64,000 nt of DNA from an uncultured Phascolarctobacterium sp. (GTDB lineage Bacteria > Bacillota > Negativicutes > Acidaminococcales > Acidaminococcaceae), in the NCBI GenBank assembly GCA_949295115.1, contig CASFJU010000008.1, positions 31,582-95,581 on the forward strand, written 5' to 3'. Shown one piece after another: positions 52,350-63,263 of this stretch; position 1 is the first letter of the stretch, and each line of letters starts with the position of its first letter. The translations under genes were made by a program, and so were the position numbers. The notes beneath the pieces were generated by a model that had not been told where the DNA came from, made no database searches, and worked only from the letters and a program-made list of their open reading frames with translations.

Positions 52350-53507
52350 ATGAGTATGAAAGAACAGGCGTATGCGTATATTGACGCGCACCGCGATGCA
52401 ATGATGAAAGTTTGGGAAGAGCTGGTCATGATTGACAGCGGCTCTGAAAACAAAAAAGGCGTGGATGCTGCTATCGCCAAAGTGGCAGGCATTTTGGAAG
52501 GTATGGGCGGCAAAACCCGTATTATTGAACACGAAAACGCCGGTAACGCTGTTATAAGTGAGTTTGGCGACTGCGCCAATAAACCGTTTGTAATTTTTAC
52601 CGGCCATCTGGATACCGTGTTTAACGACCCGGAAGAAACCAAAAAACGCCCCTTTACCGTTAAGGACGGGCGTGCTTACGGCCCGGGCGCGCTTGATATG
52701 AAGGGCGGTGTTACCATTGCCGTTCATGCTTTGCAGGCTTTGCAGAGCGTTGATTTTGACAAATACGCCGTTAAAATCATCTTCGCGGGCGATGAGGAAG
52801 TAGCGCATAAGCACAGTTCTTTCGCCGAAACCATGCTGGCGGAAGCTAAAGGCGCTGTGGCAGCCTTTAACTTTGAAACCGGCTTTATGAACGATACTTT
52901 GATTTTGGAACGCAAAGGCGTATATGTTTTTGCCATGGAAGCTTTCGGCCGCGGCGCACATGTCGGCAACGCACCGGAAGAAGGCCGCAGCGCGATTAAG
53001 GAACTGGCACACAAGGTGCTGGATATGGAGGCGCTGACCGACTGGAGCCAGGGCTTAAATGTAAACGTCGGCGTAATTGAAGGCGGCACGGTACATAATG
53101 CTGCCCCGGCATACGCCAAAATGGTTGTGGATTTGCGTTTTATCCGCCCGGAACAGCTGGAAGCTATGAAACCCAAATTCCAGGAAATTAACGACAAGGT
53201 TTATGTTGACGGCGTTACCTGCAAAATGACGCCTGTATCTTTAATGCAGCCAATGGTAAAACTGGACGGCAGTTTGAAGTTGTTTGAACTGGTGAAAAAG
53301 GTGTATGAGGAAGAAGGTTTTGGCAGCCCTGTCGCTTCAATCAGCGGCGGCGGCAGCGATTCGGCTTATACTACCATCGCCGGTGTGCCGACAGTATGCT
53401 CCATGGGCGTAAAGGGTGCGCACAACCACACGGTTGATGAATTTGCCGATGTGGAATCGCTGTTTATGCGCGCCAAACTGATTTGCGCCGTAATGCTGGC
53501 GTTGTAA
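52350..53507 (+). CDS. M20 family metallopeptidase 2
   Basis: 385 residues, exactly the length of the first M20 gene and strongly similar along its whole length (for example TGHLDTVF, GPGALDMKGGVT, NFETGFMND, NHTVDEFADVESLFMRAK). Differences near the active site: AGDEEVAHKHS in place of AGDEETGHKSS, and GRGAHVG in place of GRSVHAG in the dimerisation/substrate region. These suggest a related but different substrate. TAGGAGG precedes ATG 52350 at ten bases; a strong terminator follows. Confidence 0.88.
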   Translation: MSMKEQAYAYIDAHRDAMMKVWEELVMIDSGSENKKGVDAAIAKVAGILEGMGGKTRIIEHENAGNAVISEFGDCANKPFVIFTGHLDTVFNDPEETKKRPFTVKDGRAYGPGALDMKGGVTIAVHALQALQSVDFDKYAVKIIFAGDEEVAHKHSSFAETMLAEAKGAVAAFNFETGFMNDTLILERKGVYVFAMEAFGRGAHVGNAPEEGRSAIKELAHKVLDMEALTDWSQGLNVNVGVIEGGTVHNAAPAYAKMVVDLRFIRPEQLEAMKPKFQEINDKVYVDGVTCKMTPVSLMQPMVKLDGSLKLFELVKKVYEEEGFGSPVASISGGGSDSAYTTIAGVPTVCSMGVKGAHNHTVDEFADVESLFMRAKLICAVMLAL

Positions 53508-53513
53508 TTAAAT

Positions 53514-53566
53514 AAAAAAAGCCCGTGCGGGAACTGCTTTACGCAAATTCCTGCACGGGCTTTTTT
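53514..53566. terminator. bidirectional terminator
   Basis: About 19 bp stem (53515-53533 with 53548-53566; GCCCGTGCGGGAA core with one G-U) with A run before and T run after; ends both the peptidase operon and the converging binding-protein gene. Confidence 0.9.
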
Positions 53567-53570
53567 GTAT

Positions 53571-55085
53571 TTAGTTTACTGTTAAATCTTTAGTGACTTC
53601 GTAATAATCGCAGGGGTGGGCGGTAAAATTCTGCACGCCGGTTTTCATCACCAGCGGCATTTTTAAGTGCGCGATGTATATAAAGGCGCTGTCGTCAAGT
53701 AGCTGTTGGCTGATTTGCACTGCCAGTTCGCTGCGTTTGGCGGGGTCAAATTCGCTGCGCAGCTGCTGCACCAAATTTTCTATTGCTTCGCTGCGGTAGC
53801 CGCCGTTGTTGTAGGCGCTGTCTGCCAGTGCGTGCGCGGTAAAATAATACTGCGCGTCGCCGGTGGGCGCTGTTACAAAGGCTTTGACGTAAATATCCCA
53901 GTCGCCGCGGCGCAGGTAATCATAGTAGCCGTCGGTGGCGTTAATTTTAAGGCGTATGCCTGCCTGTTTCAGCCAGCTTTGCGCTGCTTCGGCAAGCAGC
54001 GGCAGCTCCTGTCGCGCGGTGTAGGTCAGCCAGCGCAGGGTCAGCGGCGCGCCGTTTTTATCAACGTATCCGTCGCCGTCTGTGTCAGCCCAGCCCGCTG
54101 CGGCCAAAAGTGCTTTCGCCTGTTCAATATCGTAACCGGGGCTGTTTACCTTATCGCCGCCAAACGGCAGATAAGGCGGGAAAGGGCTTGCTGCCGGAGC
54201 GCCGTTGCCCAAAAGCTGTACGCGCGCAAAAGTATCGCGGTCCATGCACAGGGCGATGGCACGGCGGACGCGCTCATCCTGCAAGGCAGGCGTGTTGAAG
54301 TTGAATGCCGCCTGAAAGGTGCGCGAGGTATCAGCGGTGCTGATTTTATACGCCGGGTTATCCTTAAACAGCGCCAGCGAGGCGTAGGGCAAACCCTGCG
54401 CAGCGTCAATTTCGCCATTTTGCAGTGCCAGCGCCAGCGTGTTGCCGTCGGTAATGCTGCTGACAGTAATTTTATCCAGCCCCGGTACGCCGCCCCAATA
54501 GTTTTTGTTGGGCACAAGCACAACTTCCTTCTGCGTCAGGCTCTGTACCATGTACGGGCCGGTGCCGCTTATGTTGCCGCCGCTCATATCGACAATGCAG
54601 CCGTAGGGGTCGCACAGGTAGTTAATCAGCACCGGCACTTTGTTGCCGCTGGTAATTGTTACCGTCTGCCCCTCGGCGGTGATGGCGGTAATTGCCAAAT
54701 CGCCTTTGGCGCGGTTGTGGCGGGCAAGTAAATCCAGCAGGCAGGCTTTAACGGCGTCGCCCGTCATTTTATTGCCGCTGGTAAAATAAACATCGTCGCG
54801 CAGCGTAATTTTTACGGTGTAGTCATCTAAAAATTCGTACTTTTGCGCCAGCCACGGTTCGGGCTGCATGGCGCCGTTAAACTTAAACAGCGTTTCACCC
54901 ACGCCGTAGCGGATAGCACTCCACCCCTGATAGCTTTCGTGTACGTCCATGCCGGCGTTTTCCGTAGCGATGCCGTACGCCGTTGTGCCGTAGCGGAACA
55001 CTTTTTCGGTTTTGGCGGGCGCTTCATTGCCGCAGGCAGATGTTAAAAGCGCGGCGGAAATTAAAAGCGCGGTTAAAAATTTCAT
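53571..55085 (-). CDS. family 5 ABC substrate-binding lipoprotein (peptide/nickel type)
   Basis: 504 residues. Signal peptide 1-17 with lipobox LLTSAC (Cys18). The SBP_bac_5 fold is evident: FRYGTTAYG, LFKFNGAMQPEPWLAQKYEF near 66, LRDDVYFTSGNKMTGDAVKACLLDLL near 96 (shown in part: DDVYF.SG..MT), GTGPYMVQSLTQKEVVLVPNKNYWGG near 170 and a final DDSAFIYIAHL. NikA-type and oligopeptide-binding proteins share this; the ligand cannot be decided. No permease or ATPase genes lie next to it. Its 155-base leader contains an attenuator. Confidence 0.83.
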   Translation of the reverse strand: MKFLTALLISAALLTSACGNEAPAKTEKVFRYGTTAYGIATENAGMDVHESYQGWSAIRYGVGETLFKFNGAMQPEPWLAQKYEFLDDYTVKITLRDDVYFTSGNKMTGDAVKACLLDLLARHNRAKGDLAITAITAEGQTVTITSGNKVPVLINYLCDPYGCIVDMSGGNISGTGPYMVQSLTQKEVVLVPNKNYWGGVPGLDKITVSSITDGNTLALALQNGEIDAAQGLPYASLALFKDNPAYKISTADTSRTFQAAFNFNTPALQDERVRRAIALCMDRDTFARVQLLGNGAPAASPFPPYLPFGGDKVNSPGYDIEQAKALLAAAGWADTDGDGYVDKNGAPLTLRWLTYTARQELPLLAEAAQSWLKQAGIRLKINATDGYYDYLRRGDWDIYVKAFVTAPTGDAQYYFTAHALADSAYNNGGYRSEAIENLVQQLRSEFDPAKRSELAVQISQQLLDDSAFIYIAHLKMPLVMKTGVQNFTAHPCDYYEVTKDLTVN

Positions 55086-55102
55086 AAAATCAACTCACTT
55101 GT

Positions 55103-55165
55103 CAAAATAAAAAAGCCATGAAGAAACAGCCGCTCATCTTAAGCGGTTACGGCCTTCATGGCTTT
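55103..55165 (-). promoter_or_regulatory. branched terminator/attenuator in the binding-protein leader
   Basis: On the minus strand, a perfect 12 bp outer stem (55154-55165 with 55112-55123) encloses an inner CCGCT/AGCGG hairpin and is followed by TTTTATTTT, about 20 bases before the gene. Two more hairpins lie upstream in the leader, one (around 55205-55225) with an ACGA loop on an eight-pair stem, one with GCTGC/GCAGC. The class of this leader is not recognised. Confidence 0.6.
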
Positions 55166-55233
55166 ATTGTTGTGTTTAAAAAGTTTATCGCTGCTCCGCA
55201 GCAAAGCAATTACTCGTGTAATTACATTATTAT

Positions 55234-55262
55234 TATAAATGCTGGAGTGGGCTTTATGTCAA
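55234..55262 (-). promoter_or_regulatory. promoter of the binding-protein gene
   Basis: On the minus strand TTGACA (55262-55257) and TTTATA (55239-55234) are 17 bp apart; TATAAT at 55237-55232 overlaps at 19 bp. Confidence 0.65.
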
Positions 55263-55413
55263 GAAAATTTCTGCAATTTCATCAGTTATAACTTACAAAA
55301 ATTTGCGGCGGAATTTTATCGGGGCGCTGGCAGGAAAAACAGTCATTTGATAGAATAATAATAAAGTTACGCTGATGAATATTTTAGATAGATGAGTTTT
55401 TACGGAGGAACGA

Positions 55414-57630
55414 ATGACTGATTGTACTTATGGGCTTAATCCGCAGCAGGCGGAGGCCGTATTAAATACCGAAGGACCGATGCTGATTATGGCAGGCGCG
55501 GGCAGCGGCAAAACCAAGGTGCTTACCTGCCGCGTGGCCAACCTTTTGCAAAAGGGTGTGCGCCCGTACCGCATTCTGGCAATTACTTTTACCAACAAGG
55601 CGGCGGCGGAGATGCGTGAGCGCGTGAACAACATGAGCGGCGCGGCAGCCAAGGATGTGTGGCTGTTTACCTTCCACGCTTTTTGCGCGCGCTTTTTGCG
55701 GATGGAAATTGACAAGCTGCCGGGTTACGGCGGCAATTTTGCGATTTACGATACCGCCGATAGCCAGAACCTGATTAAGCAGGTTTTAAAGGAAATGAAC
55801 CTTGACGATAAACGCTTCCAGCCTTCGGGCATTTTAGCGCGCATCAGCAATGCCAAAAATGCTTTGCAGGATGCGGCGGCGTTTGCACGCGAGGCGGGCG
55901 ATTTTTACGAGCAGAAGGTAGCGGACATTTACGCACGCTATCAGGAAAAGCTGCAATTAAACAACGCGCTGGATTTTGACGACCTTTTGCTGCTTTCCAT
56001 CAGATTATTGCAGGAAAACAAAGAGGTGCGCGAAAAATACCAGGAGCGCTTTGATTATCTTTTAGTGGACGAGTATCAGGACACGAACCATGCGCAGTAC
56101 CTTTTAACAAAGCTTTTGGCGGCAAAGCACCGCAATATCTGCGTTGTGGGCGACGCCGACCAGAGCATTTACGGCTGGCGCGGCGCGGATATACAGAACA
56201 TTCTTGACTTTGAAAAGGATTACCCCGATGCGAAGGTTATCAAGCTGGAACAGAACTACCGCAGCACGCAGATTATTCTGGACGCAGCCAACGCGGTGAT
56301 TGAAAACAATACCGGGCGCAAGCCGAAAAATTTGTGGACGGACAACAAAAGCGGCGCGGACATTATTTATTTTCAGGCGGCGGACGAGCGCGATGAAGCA
56401 CGTTTTGTAATTGAGCAGCTGCAAAATTTGCAGCGCACCGAAAATAAAAAGCTGGGCGATATGGCGGTGCTGTACCGCACCAACACGCAGTCGCGTATTT
56501 TTGAAGAAATGCTGATTAAAAGCGGCATCAGCTACAACATGGTCGGCGGCTTGAAATTCTACGAGCGCAAGGAAATTAAGGACATCATTGCTTACCTGCG
56601 CGTAATTTTCAACCCGGCGGACTCGCTGAGCCTTTTGCGCATTATCAACGTGCCCAAACGCGGCATTGGCGACGCAACGCTGGCGAAAATACAGGATTTT
56701 GCCAATACCAACAACATCGGCCTGTTTGAAGCGGTAAGCAACGCCGCGCAGATTGAAGGTTTGGGCAACCGCTTTGTAACGAAGCTGGACGATTTGGCGG
56801 GCACTATTTTTGAACTGATGAACCTTGCTAATGAAGCGCCGGTAGAGGACGTTATTAACCGCGTTTTGACCGACACCGGCTACCTTGAAGAACTGGAGAA
56901 CGAGCGCACGCCGCAGGCGCAGAGCCGCATCGACAACCTGCACGAGCTGATTTCCGTAGCGCAGGAATTTGCGGACGGCGACGAAGAAAACAATCTGGAA
57001 AACTTCCTTGCGCATGTGGCGCTGGTATCCGATATCGACGACGCTGAACTGGGCGAGGACGCCATTACCTTGATGACGCTGCATTCCTCCAAGGGACTGG
57101 AATTCCCGGTAGTATTCCTTGCAGGCATGGAAGAAGGCTTATTCCCGCACGCGCGCACGCTGATGGACGAAAACGAGGTGGAGGAAGAACGTCGCCTGTG
57201 CTACGTTGGCATTACGCGCGCCAAGGAGAAACTGTTTTTAAGCAGCGCCAAAATGCGCACGATTTACGGCAACACGGTATCCTATCCGCCGTCCCGCTTT
57301 TTGCAGGAGATTCCGGCGAAGCTGGTTAAAACCGTTAAACGCCAGTCGCGCCCGACGGCGCTGGAGAATTTTAAACAGGCAACGGAAAGGCGCAGTAACT
57401 GGAGCAGCAATTTTAACCCGCGCAGCTTTATGCCGGTGGGCAAATATCCGGCCGGAGCCGGGACGAGCGACCGCTTTAACACGGGCGACCGCGTAAGCCA
57501 TAGCAAATGGGGCAGCGGCATGGTTGTCAGCGTTAAGGATACGGACGACGGGCAGGAGGTTAAGGTTGCCTTTGCCGGTGCCGGTGTGCGCAGCCTGCTG
57601 ACGAAGTACGCCGTGCTGAAAAAGTTGTAA
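55414..57630 (+). CDS. pcrA: ATP-dependent DNA helicase PcrA/UvrD
   Basis: 738 residues. SF1A helicase for nucleotide excision repair, RecA removal and rolling-circle replication. Motifs in order: Q-motif LNPQQAEAV, Walker A AGAGSGKT near 28, DEYQDTNHAQY (Walker B) near 222, GDADQSIYGWRGAD (motif III) near 245, MTLHSSKGLEFPVVF (motif V) near 554 and YVGITRAKEKL (motif VI) near 595. The C-terminal GDRVSHSKWGSGMVVSV near 690 is the RNA-polymerase-binding Tudor-like fold of PcrA. TACGGAGGA precedes ATG 55414; ligA follows in an operon common in Firmicutes. Confidence 0.96.
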   Translation: MTDCTYGLNPQQAEAVLNTEGPMLIMAGAGSGKTKVLTCRVANLLQKGVRPYRILAITFTNKAAAEMRERVNNMSGAAAKDVWLFTFHAFCARFLRMEIDKLPGYGGNFAIYDTADSQNLIKQVLKEMNLDDKRFQPSGILARISNAKNALQDAAAFAREAGDFYEQKVADIYARYQEKLQLNNALDFDDLLLLSIRLLQENKEVREKYQERFDYLLVDEYQDTNHAQYLLTKLLAAKHRNICVVGDADQSIYGWRGADIQNILDFEKDYPDAKVIKLEQNYRSTQIILDAANAVIENNTGRKPKNLWTDNKSGADIIYFQAADERDEARFVIEQLQNLQRTENKKLGDMAVLYRTNTQSRIFEEMLIKSGISYNMVGGLKFYERKEIKDIIAYLRVIFNPADSLSLLRIINVPKRGIGDATLAKIQDFANTNNIGLFEAVSNAAQIEGLGNRFVTKLDDLAGTIFELMNLANEAPVEDVINRVLTDTGYLEELENERTPQAQSRIDNLHELISVAQEFADGDEENNLENFLAHVALVSDIDDAELGEDAITLMTLHSSKGLEFPVVFLAGMEEGLFPHARTLMDENEVEEERRLCYVGITRAKEKLFLSSAKMRTIYGNTVSYPPSRFLQEIPAKLVKTVKRQSRPTALENFKQATERRSNWSSNFNPRSFMPVGKYPAGAGTSDRFNTGDRVSHSKWGSGMVVSVKDTDDGQEVKVAFAGAGVRSLLTKYAVLKKL

Positions 57631-59724
<2,094 letters not shown>

Positions 59725-59736
59725 GGAAGGTGCTAC

Positions 59737-60426
59737 ATGAAAAACTTTTGTAAATTTTTGGCAGCAGTAATGCTGGCGGTGTTCTGCGTAAGCGGCAGCG
59801 CATTGGCGGCGGAAAAGGAAGTAAGCAGTATCGACGCTATCGACAAGGGCGTGGCCGATACCGGCGAAACGCATTTTACCAAAACCGGCCTTGAACTGAC
59901 CGAGTGCAAGGAAGATTACACCGTTGCAGTTTTGCCGTATGTCGATGTATCCGGCCTTGAAGGCCGCAGCCGCGAGATGGCTGTAAACGCCGTTAAGGAA
60001 ACGCTGGAGAAAAAATACCCCGGCAAAAAGAAAAGCCCCACCAAAATTGCAGGCAGCAACGCGGTGCAAAAAGCCATGCTGGCGCACCCGTTTGAAAACG
60101 GCGAAGCTCCGACTCTGGAAGAACTTGTTGCTGTGGGCAAGGCCTGCAATGCGGACAGGGTTATCTTCATCAGCCTGCTGCCGGTGCGCGAAAACGAAAC
60201 CGGTTTTATGGTTGTCGTAGGCTCGCAGACTTACAGTGCCGTGGTAACGATGAAACTGAAATGCGTTGACGTGAACAACGAAAGCTTTTTGTACAACCAG
60301 AACATCGAAGGCATCGGTTCTTCCAGCTCCATCAATTTCTGGCGCATCGGCGAACCCAGCCATGCCAAAGCCGTTAAACGCGGCGTGGAAGACTGCATGG
60401 AAAACTTTTTGACTTCGTTTGATTAA
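59737..60426 (+). CDS. secreted/periplasmic hypothetical protein
   Basis: 229 residues with a signal peptide 1-25 (ALA cleavage before AEKEV). The mature part starts with an acidic stretch, then YTVAVLPYVDVSGLEGRSREMAVNAVKETLEKKYP (shown in part: VAVLPYVDVSG near 66), a GEAPTLEELVAVGKACNADRVIFISLLP segment near 129 and a beta-rich end. This alternation resembles proteins with a TolB/CsgG-like N-terminal fold, where V(A)VLP... strands precede an AxxxxADxVI strand, but that is a guess. It lies twelve bases after ligA and may be co-transcribed. Host-like composition. Confidence 0.6.
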   Translation: MKNFCKFLAAVMLAVFCVSGSALAAEKEVSSIDAIDKGVADTGETHFTKTGLELTECKEDYTVAVLPYVDVSGLEGRSREMAVNAVKETLEKKYPGKKKSPTKIAGSNAVQKAMLAHPFENGEAPTLEELVAVGKACNADRVIFISLLPVRENETGFMVVVGSQTYSAVVTMKLKCVDVNNESFLYNQNIEGIGSSSSINFWRIGEPSHAKAVKRGVEDCMENFLTSFD

Positions 60427-60430
60427 AAAA

Positions 60431-60475
60431 TATATAAAAGGCGCAGTGATTTATCACTGCGCCTTTTATATATAG
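60431..60475. terminator. bidirectional terminator
   Basis: A perfect 20 bp stem (60431-60450 with 60453-60472) with a two-base loop; A run before, TATATA after; between convergent genes. Confidence 0.82.
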
Positions 60476-60488
60476 CTAAATTAATTCT

Positions 60489-62777
60489 TTAATTCTTTGA
60501 ATGTAATGCTATTTTTATATCTCCATTAGTAAAGCCAAGTTTTTGTGATAATTTAAAGATAAAACGAATTATGTTGGGAGATGATAAATTTGTTTCGATG
60601 AAAATATTTCGATCAATAGAATAATAACGCCGTAAATCTTCTGCCGAATTAGATATATATATTCTGCCAGATGTTGTTGGAGAATATTTGAGGTTTGCAA
60701 GTTCAGCAAATTCTTCCTTTTCTAAATCATAGAAAATATCCATAATCTTTGTTAAAAGAGAAGAAAATTTATACTTGTCCAAAATATATTTTTCACCGAG
60801 AATTTCGAAATAAATTGGTTCATAACCTTTATATTCCATTGAAGATTGAAAATTTTCAATAATAACGGTATTTTGTTGTCTGATAGTATAAGTTTCTTTT
60901 GGAAGGTCAGAAGAAGAAAGTAGCAAATTAGAACTTAGTAATTTGTTAGTCAATAATGTAGTTCTTTTAGAAATTTGTGTTCCTGTATTAAATTTTTCGT
61001 TGAAAATTTCCAAACTAATTAATTTATTTGACTTTTTTATATTTTCTGTTGACCATTCTAATCTTAGATTACCAAGTACATGTAAATATTTATCATAAAA
61101 TTCATCTTTTAGTAGATGTGAATCATCTCCTATAATGAAATCTTGATTATTTTTTAATATCATCATATTATCATTTACATAATATGAGAAATTGGGATCG
61201 TTTTTATCTGGATTTAATGGAAGAATATGGTCTATATGTATATCTTTTCCTGATTTCAATAAATTATATAATTTTACATAATCAATATTATCAGTATTAT
61301 CAGAACAAATAAGATAAGAAAGAATATTTTTAGTTACTTTTCTATTTCTATTATAGTTAATATTAGTTCTTATTTTATTTCGTAATGCTTCATTGTCTAT
61401 CATTTCATCCTGAATTTTTTTATAAAATAAATATTCGATGTTTTTAAGATTTTCGTTAGAAAGATCTTTGGTATCATTATAAGTGGTTATTATATTATAA
61501 ATTTCATTTTGAACATCAACAAATACGTTGAGAGTATTCTTGCTTTCACGATTACAAATGCTTTGGAAAGTTAAAATAAATTTAAATGCTGTTTCTATAA
61601 TTCTATCAAAAGTTTCTTCTGTTAAATTGTTATTATTTTTTAAATAAATTAATTTAAAAAATAGAGCTTTAGTATGGATATATTCAATTGCGCTGTTCAT
61701 CATAAAAAATACGATGCTTTTTTTAGAAACACCTATTTTTTCGAGCAAATCAGGATTTTTAAGCATATTATAATAACGTACGTTTTCTATTAAATCATCT
61801 ATTAAATGAATTAAAGTATCTTGAATAGTCGTAGTTTTAAAATATGCCATGAAGTTATTTTCTACCAAAGATTTAAAGTTATTTAATTTTATACTGGTAC
61901 GATAGTAGGAAATGTTTGCGCGTACATATATCGTAAAATATTCCATTAAATTGTCGTTGGTAAGACTTATCAAATTTCCCCATTTAGAAAGATATCTGTC
62001 ATAATAATCTTGATTTATATTTTGAAAGATATAGCTTTTGATTAAATCAATGTCTTCTAAGGGTTTTCCTTTACTGTTTATTGATTCAAAAATTGTAAAT
62101 AGTTTGGATAATTTAGTATGTACTTTTATAGCAATAAACTTGATGTTATATTTTATATATTCAAAATAATCATATAAATCTATTTCGGCAAATTTATTAA
62201 AATGTGTGTCTATAGTTAATAAATTGGCTAGTAAATTTTTTTCTACATTTTCAATATCTTCATTAAGTTTTTTATTTGCGAATTCTATGATATTTTCTTT
62301 ATAAAAAAGTTTATCAAACAATTCATTCATTATAGCTTGATCTATATTGCCTAGAGTTAAAACACGTAAAGAATTATTACGTTTTCTATCTAACTTTTTC
62401 CAAAGGTAATTTTCAAGGTCTTTAATACTTTCATCTTCGGAATTTAGAATATAAAGTCTGTTAAGTAAAACCATAAGAAGTAGGGTTAAAGTTGTGATTC
62501 GTTGTTGACCATCAACAATATCATATTCGTTATAAGTGTTTTTTACATTTTTTTCTGTTTTTATAAATAATGTACCAATAAATAAGATTGAATCATCATT
62601 ATCTAAATGTAGTGGGTCTGCATTTTTATAATTATTATAAATATTATCTATATCTGATAATAATTGCGTAACTTCGTTACAAGTCCAACTATAAGGACGC
62701 TGATAAATAGGAATCATATATTTGCCTTTGAATAATTCGTCAATGTTAAATTCTTCTGGATTTAAAAACTTATCCAT
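60489..62777 (-). CDS. DUF262/DUF1524 protein, GmrSD-like probable restriction enzyme
   Basis: 762 residues, AT-rich. N-terminal DUF262: IPIYQRPYSW at residues 22-31 and IVDGQQRITTLTLL near 87-100, whose DGQQR is the nucleotide-binding/cleaving motif. DUF1524: HIDHILPLNPDKND near 512, an HNH-like nuclease site, followed by YLHVLGNLRLEWSTENIKKSNK, the usual end of this domain. An additional 140-residue C-terminal domain (about 620-762) is not recognised. GmrSD-type enzymes cut modified phage DNA in an NTP-dependent way. The gene is alone between a terminator and gatC and differs sharply in composition from both sides. Confidence 0.82.
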   Translation of the reverse strand: MDKFLNPEEFNIDELFKGKYMIPIYQRPYSWTCNEVTQLLSDIDNIYNNYKNADPLHLDNDDSILFIGTLFIKTEKNVKNTYNEYDIVDGQQRITTLTLLLMVLLNRLYILNSEDESIKDLENYLWKKLDRKRNNSLRVLTLGNIDQAIMNELFDKLFYKENIIEFANKKLNEDIENVEKNLLANLLTIDTHFNKFAEIDLYDYFEYIKYNIKFIAIKVHTKLSKLFTIFESINSKGKPLEDIDLIKSYIFQNINQDYYDRYLSKWGNLISLTNDNLMEYFTIYVRANISYYRTSIKLNNFKSLVENNFMAYFKTTTIQDTLIHLIDDLIENVRYYNMLKNPDLLEKIGVSKKSIVFFMMNSAIEYIHTKALFFKLIYLKNNNNLTEETFDRIIETAFKFILTFQSICNRESKNTLNVFVDVQNEIYNIITTYNDTKDLSNENLKNIEYLFYKKIQDEMIDNEALRNKIRTNINYNRNRKVTKNILSYLICSDNTDNIDYVKLYNLLKSGKDIHIDHILPLNPDKNDPNFSYYVNDNMMILKNNQDFIIGDDSHLLKDEFYDKYLHVLGNLRLEWSTENIKKSNKLISLEIFNEKFNTGTQISKRTTLLTNKLLSSNLLLSSSDLPKETYTIRQQNTVIIENFQSSMEYKGYEPIYFEILGEKYILDKYKFSSLLTKIMDIFYDLEKEEFAELANLKYSPTTSGRIYISNSAEDLRRYYSIDRNIFIETNLSSPNIIRFIFKLSQKLGFTNGDIKIALHSKN

Positions 62778-62957
62778 AATAACGCTCCTATAATTTATTT
62801 TATTTTTTATTATAACATCAAAAAAACTTTATTTAAATAAGAATTTTACTTTCTAACTGTTTAATATAGTTAGACTACATTCACTTTTTATATTGTTTTG
62901 TGATATAATAGAACAGGTTATTTATTAAACTTACATAAATTTTTAGGAGGCGTACTA

Positions 62958-63245
62958 ATGAAGGTAACAGTAAAAGATGTTGAACACATCGCCGGGCTTT
63001 CCCGTTTGACGATTCCGGAAAGCGAAATGGAAAAATTTACCGAACAGTTTAACCAAATCCTCAATTATGCCGACATTCTGGAAAAGATTGATACGGAAGG
63101 CATTGAGCCGACCCCGTATGTACTGCCGATCAGCAACGCGTTCCGCGAGGACGTGCCGCAGCCCGGCGTAACGCACGAGGAAGCGCTTGAAAACGCGCCC
63201 GCTGTTTACAACGACGGCTTTAAAGTGCCGCGCGTAATCGAATAA
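62958..63245 (+). CDS. gatC: aspartyl/glutamyl-tRNA(Asn/Gln) amidotransferase subunit C
   Basis: 95 residues, normal length. VKDVEHIAGLSRLTIPESEMEKFTEQFNQILNYADILEKIDTEGIEPT (residues 4-51, family-wide pattern), LPISNAFREDVP near 56 and VPRVIE at the end are GatC features. It holds subunits A and B together in the enzyme that turns Glu-tRNA-Gln (and Asp-tRNA-Asn) into the correct amide. TTAGGAGG precedes ATG 62958. gatA follows 18 bases later. Confidence 0.94.
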   Translation: MKVTVKDVEHIAGLSRLTIPESEMEKFTEQFNQILNYADILEKIDTEGIEPTPYVLPISNAFREDVPQPGVTHEEALENAPAVYNDGFKVPRVIE

Positions 63246-63263
63246 CAGAAGGAGGAACCAACT

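Noticed and set aside
53706..54731. 341-codon plus-strand frame antisense to the family 5 binding protein
   Set aside because: Low-complexity Ala/Arg/Val translation in a GC-rich gene; no homologous motif or ribosome site.
55205..55225. Guanidine-II (mini-ykkC) riboswitch suggested by an ACGA-loop hairpin
   Set aside because: Only one such hairpin is present and the downstream gene is a binding protein rather than an exporter.
56104..57084. 326-codon minus-strand frame inside pcrA
   Set aside because: All helicase motifs are on the plus strand; this is an antisense shadow.
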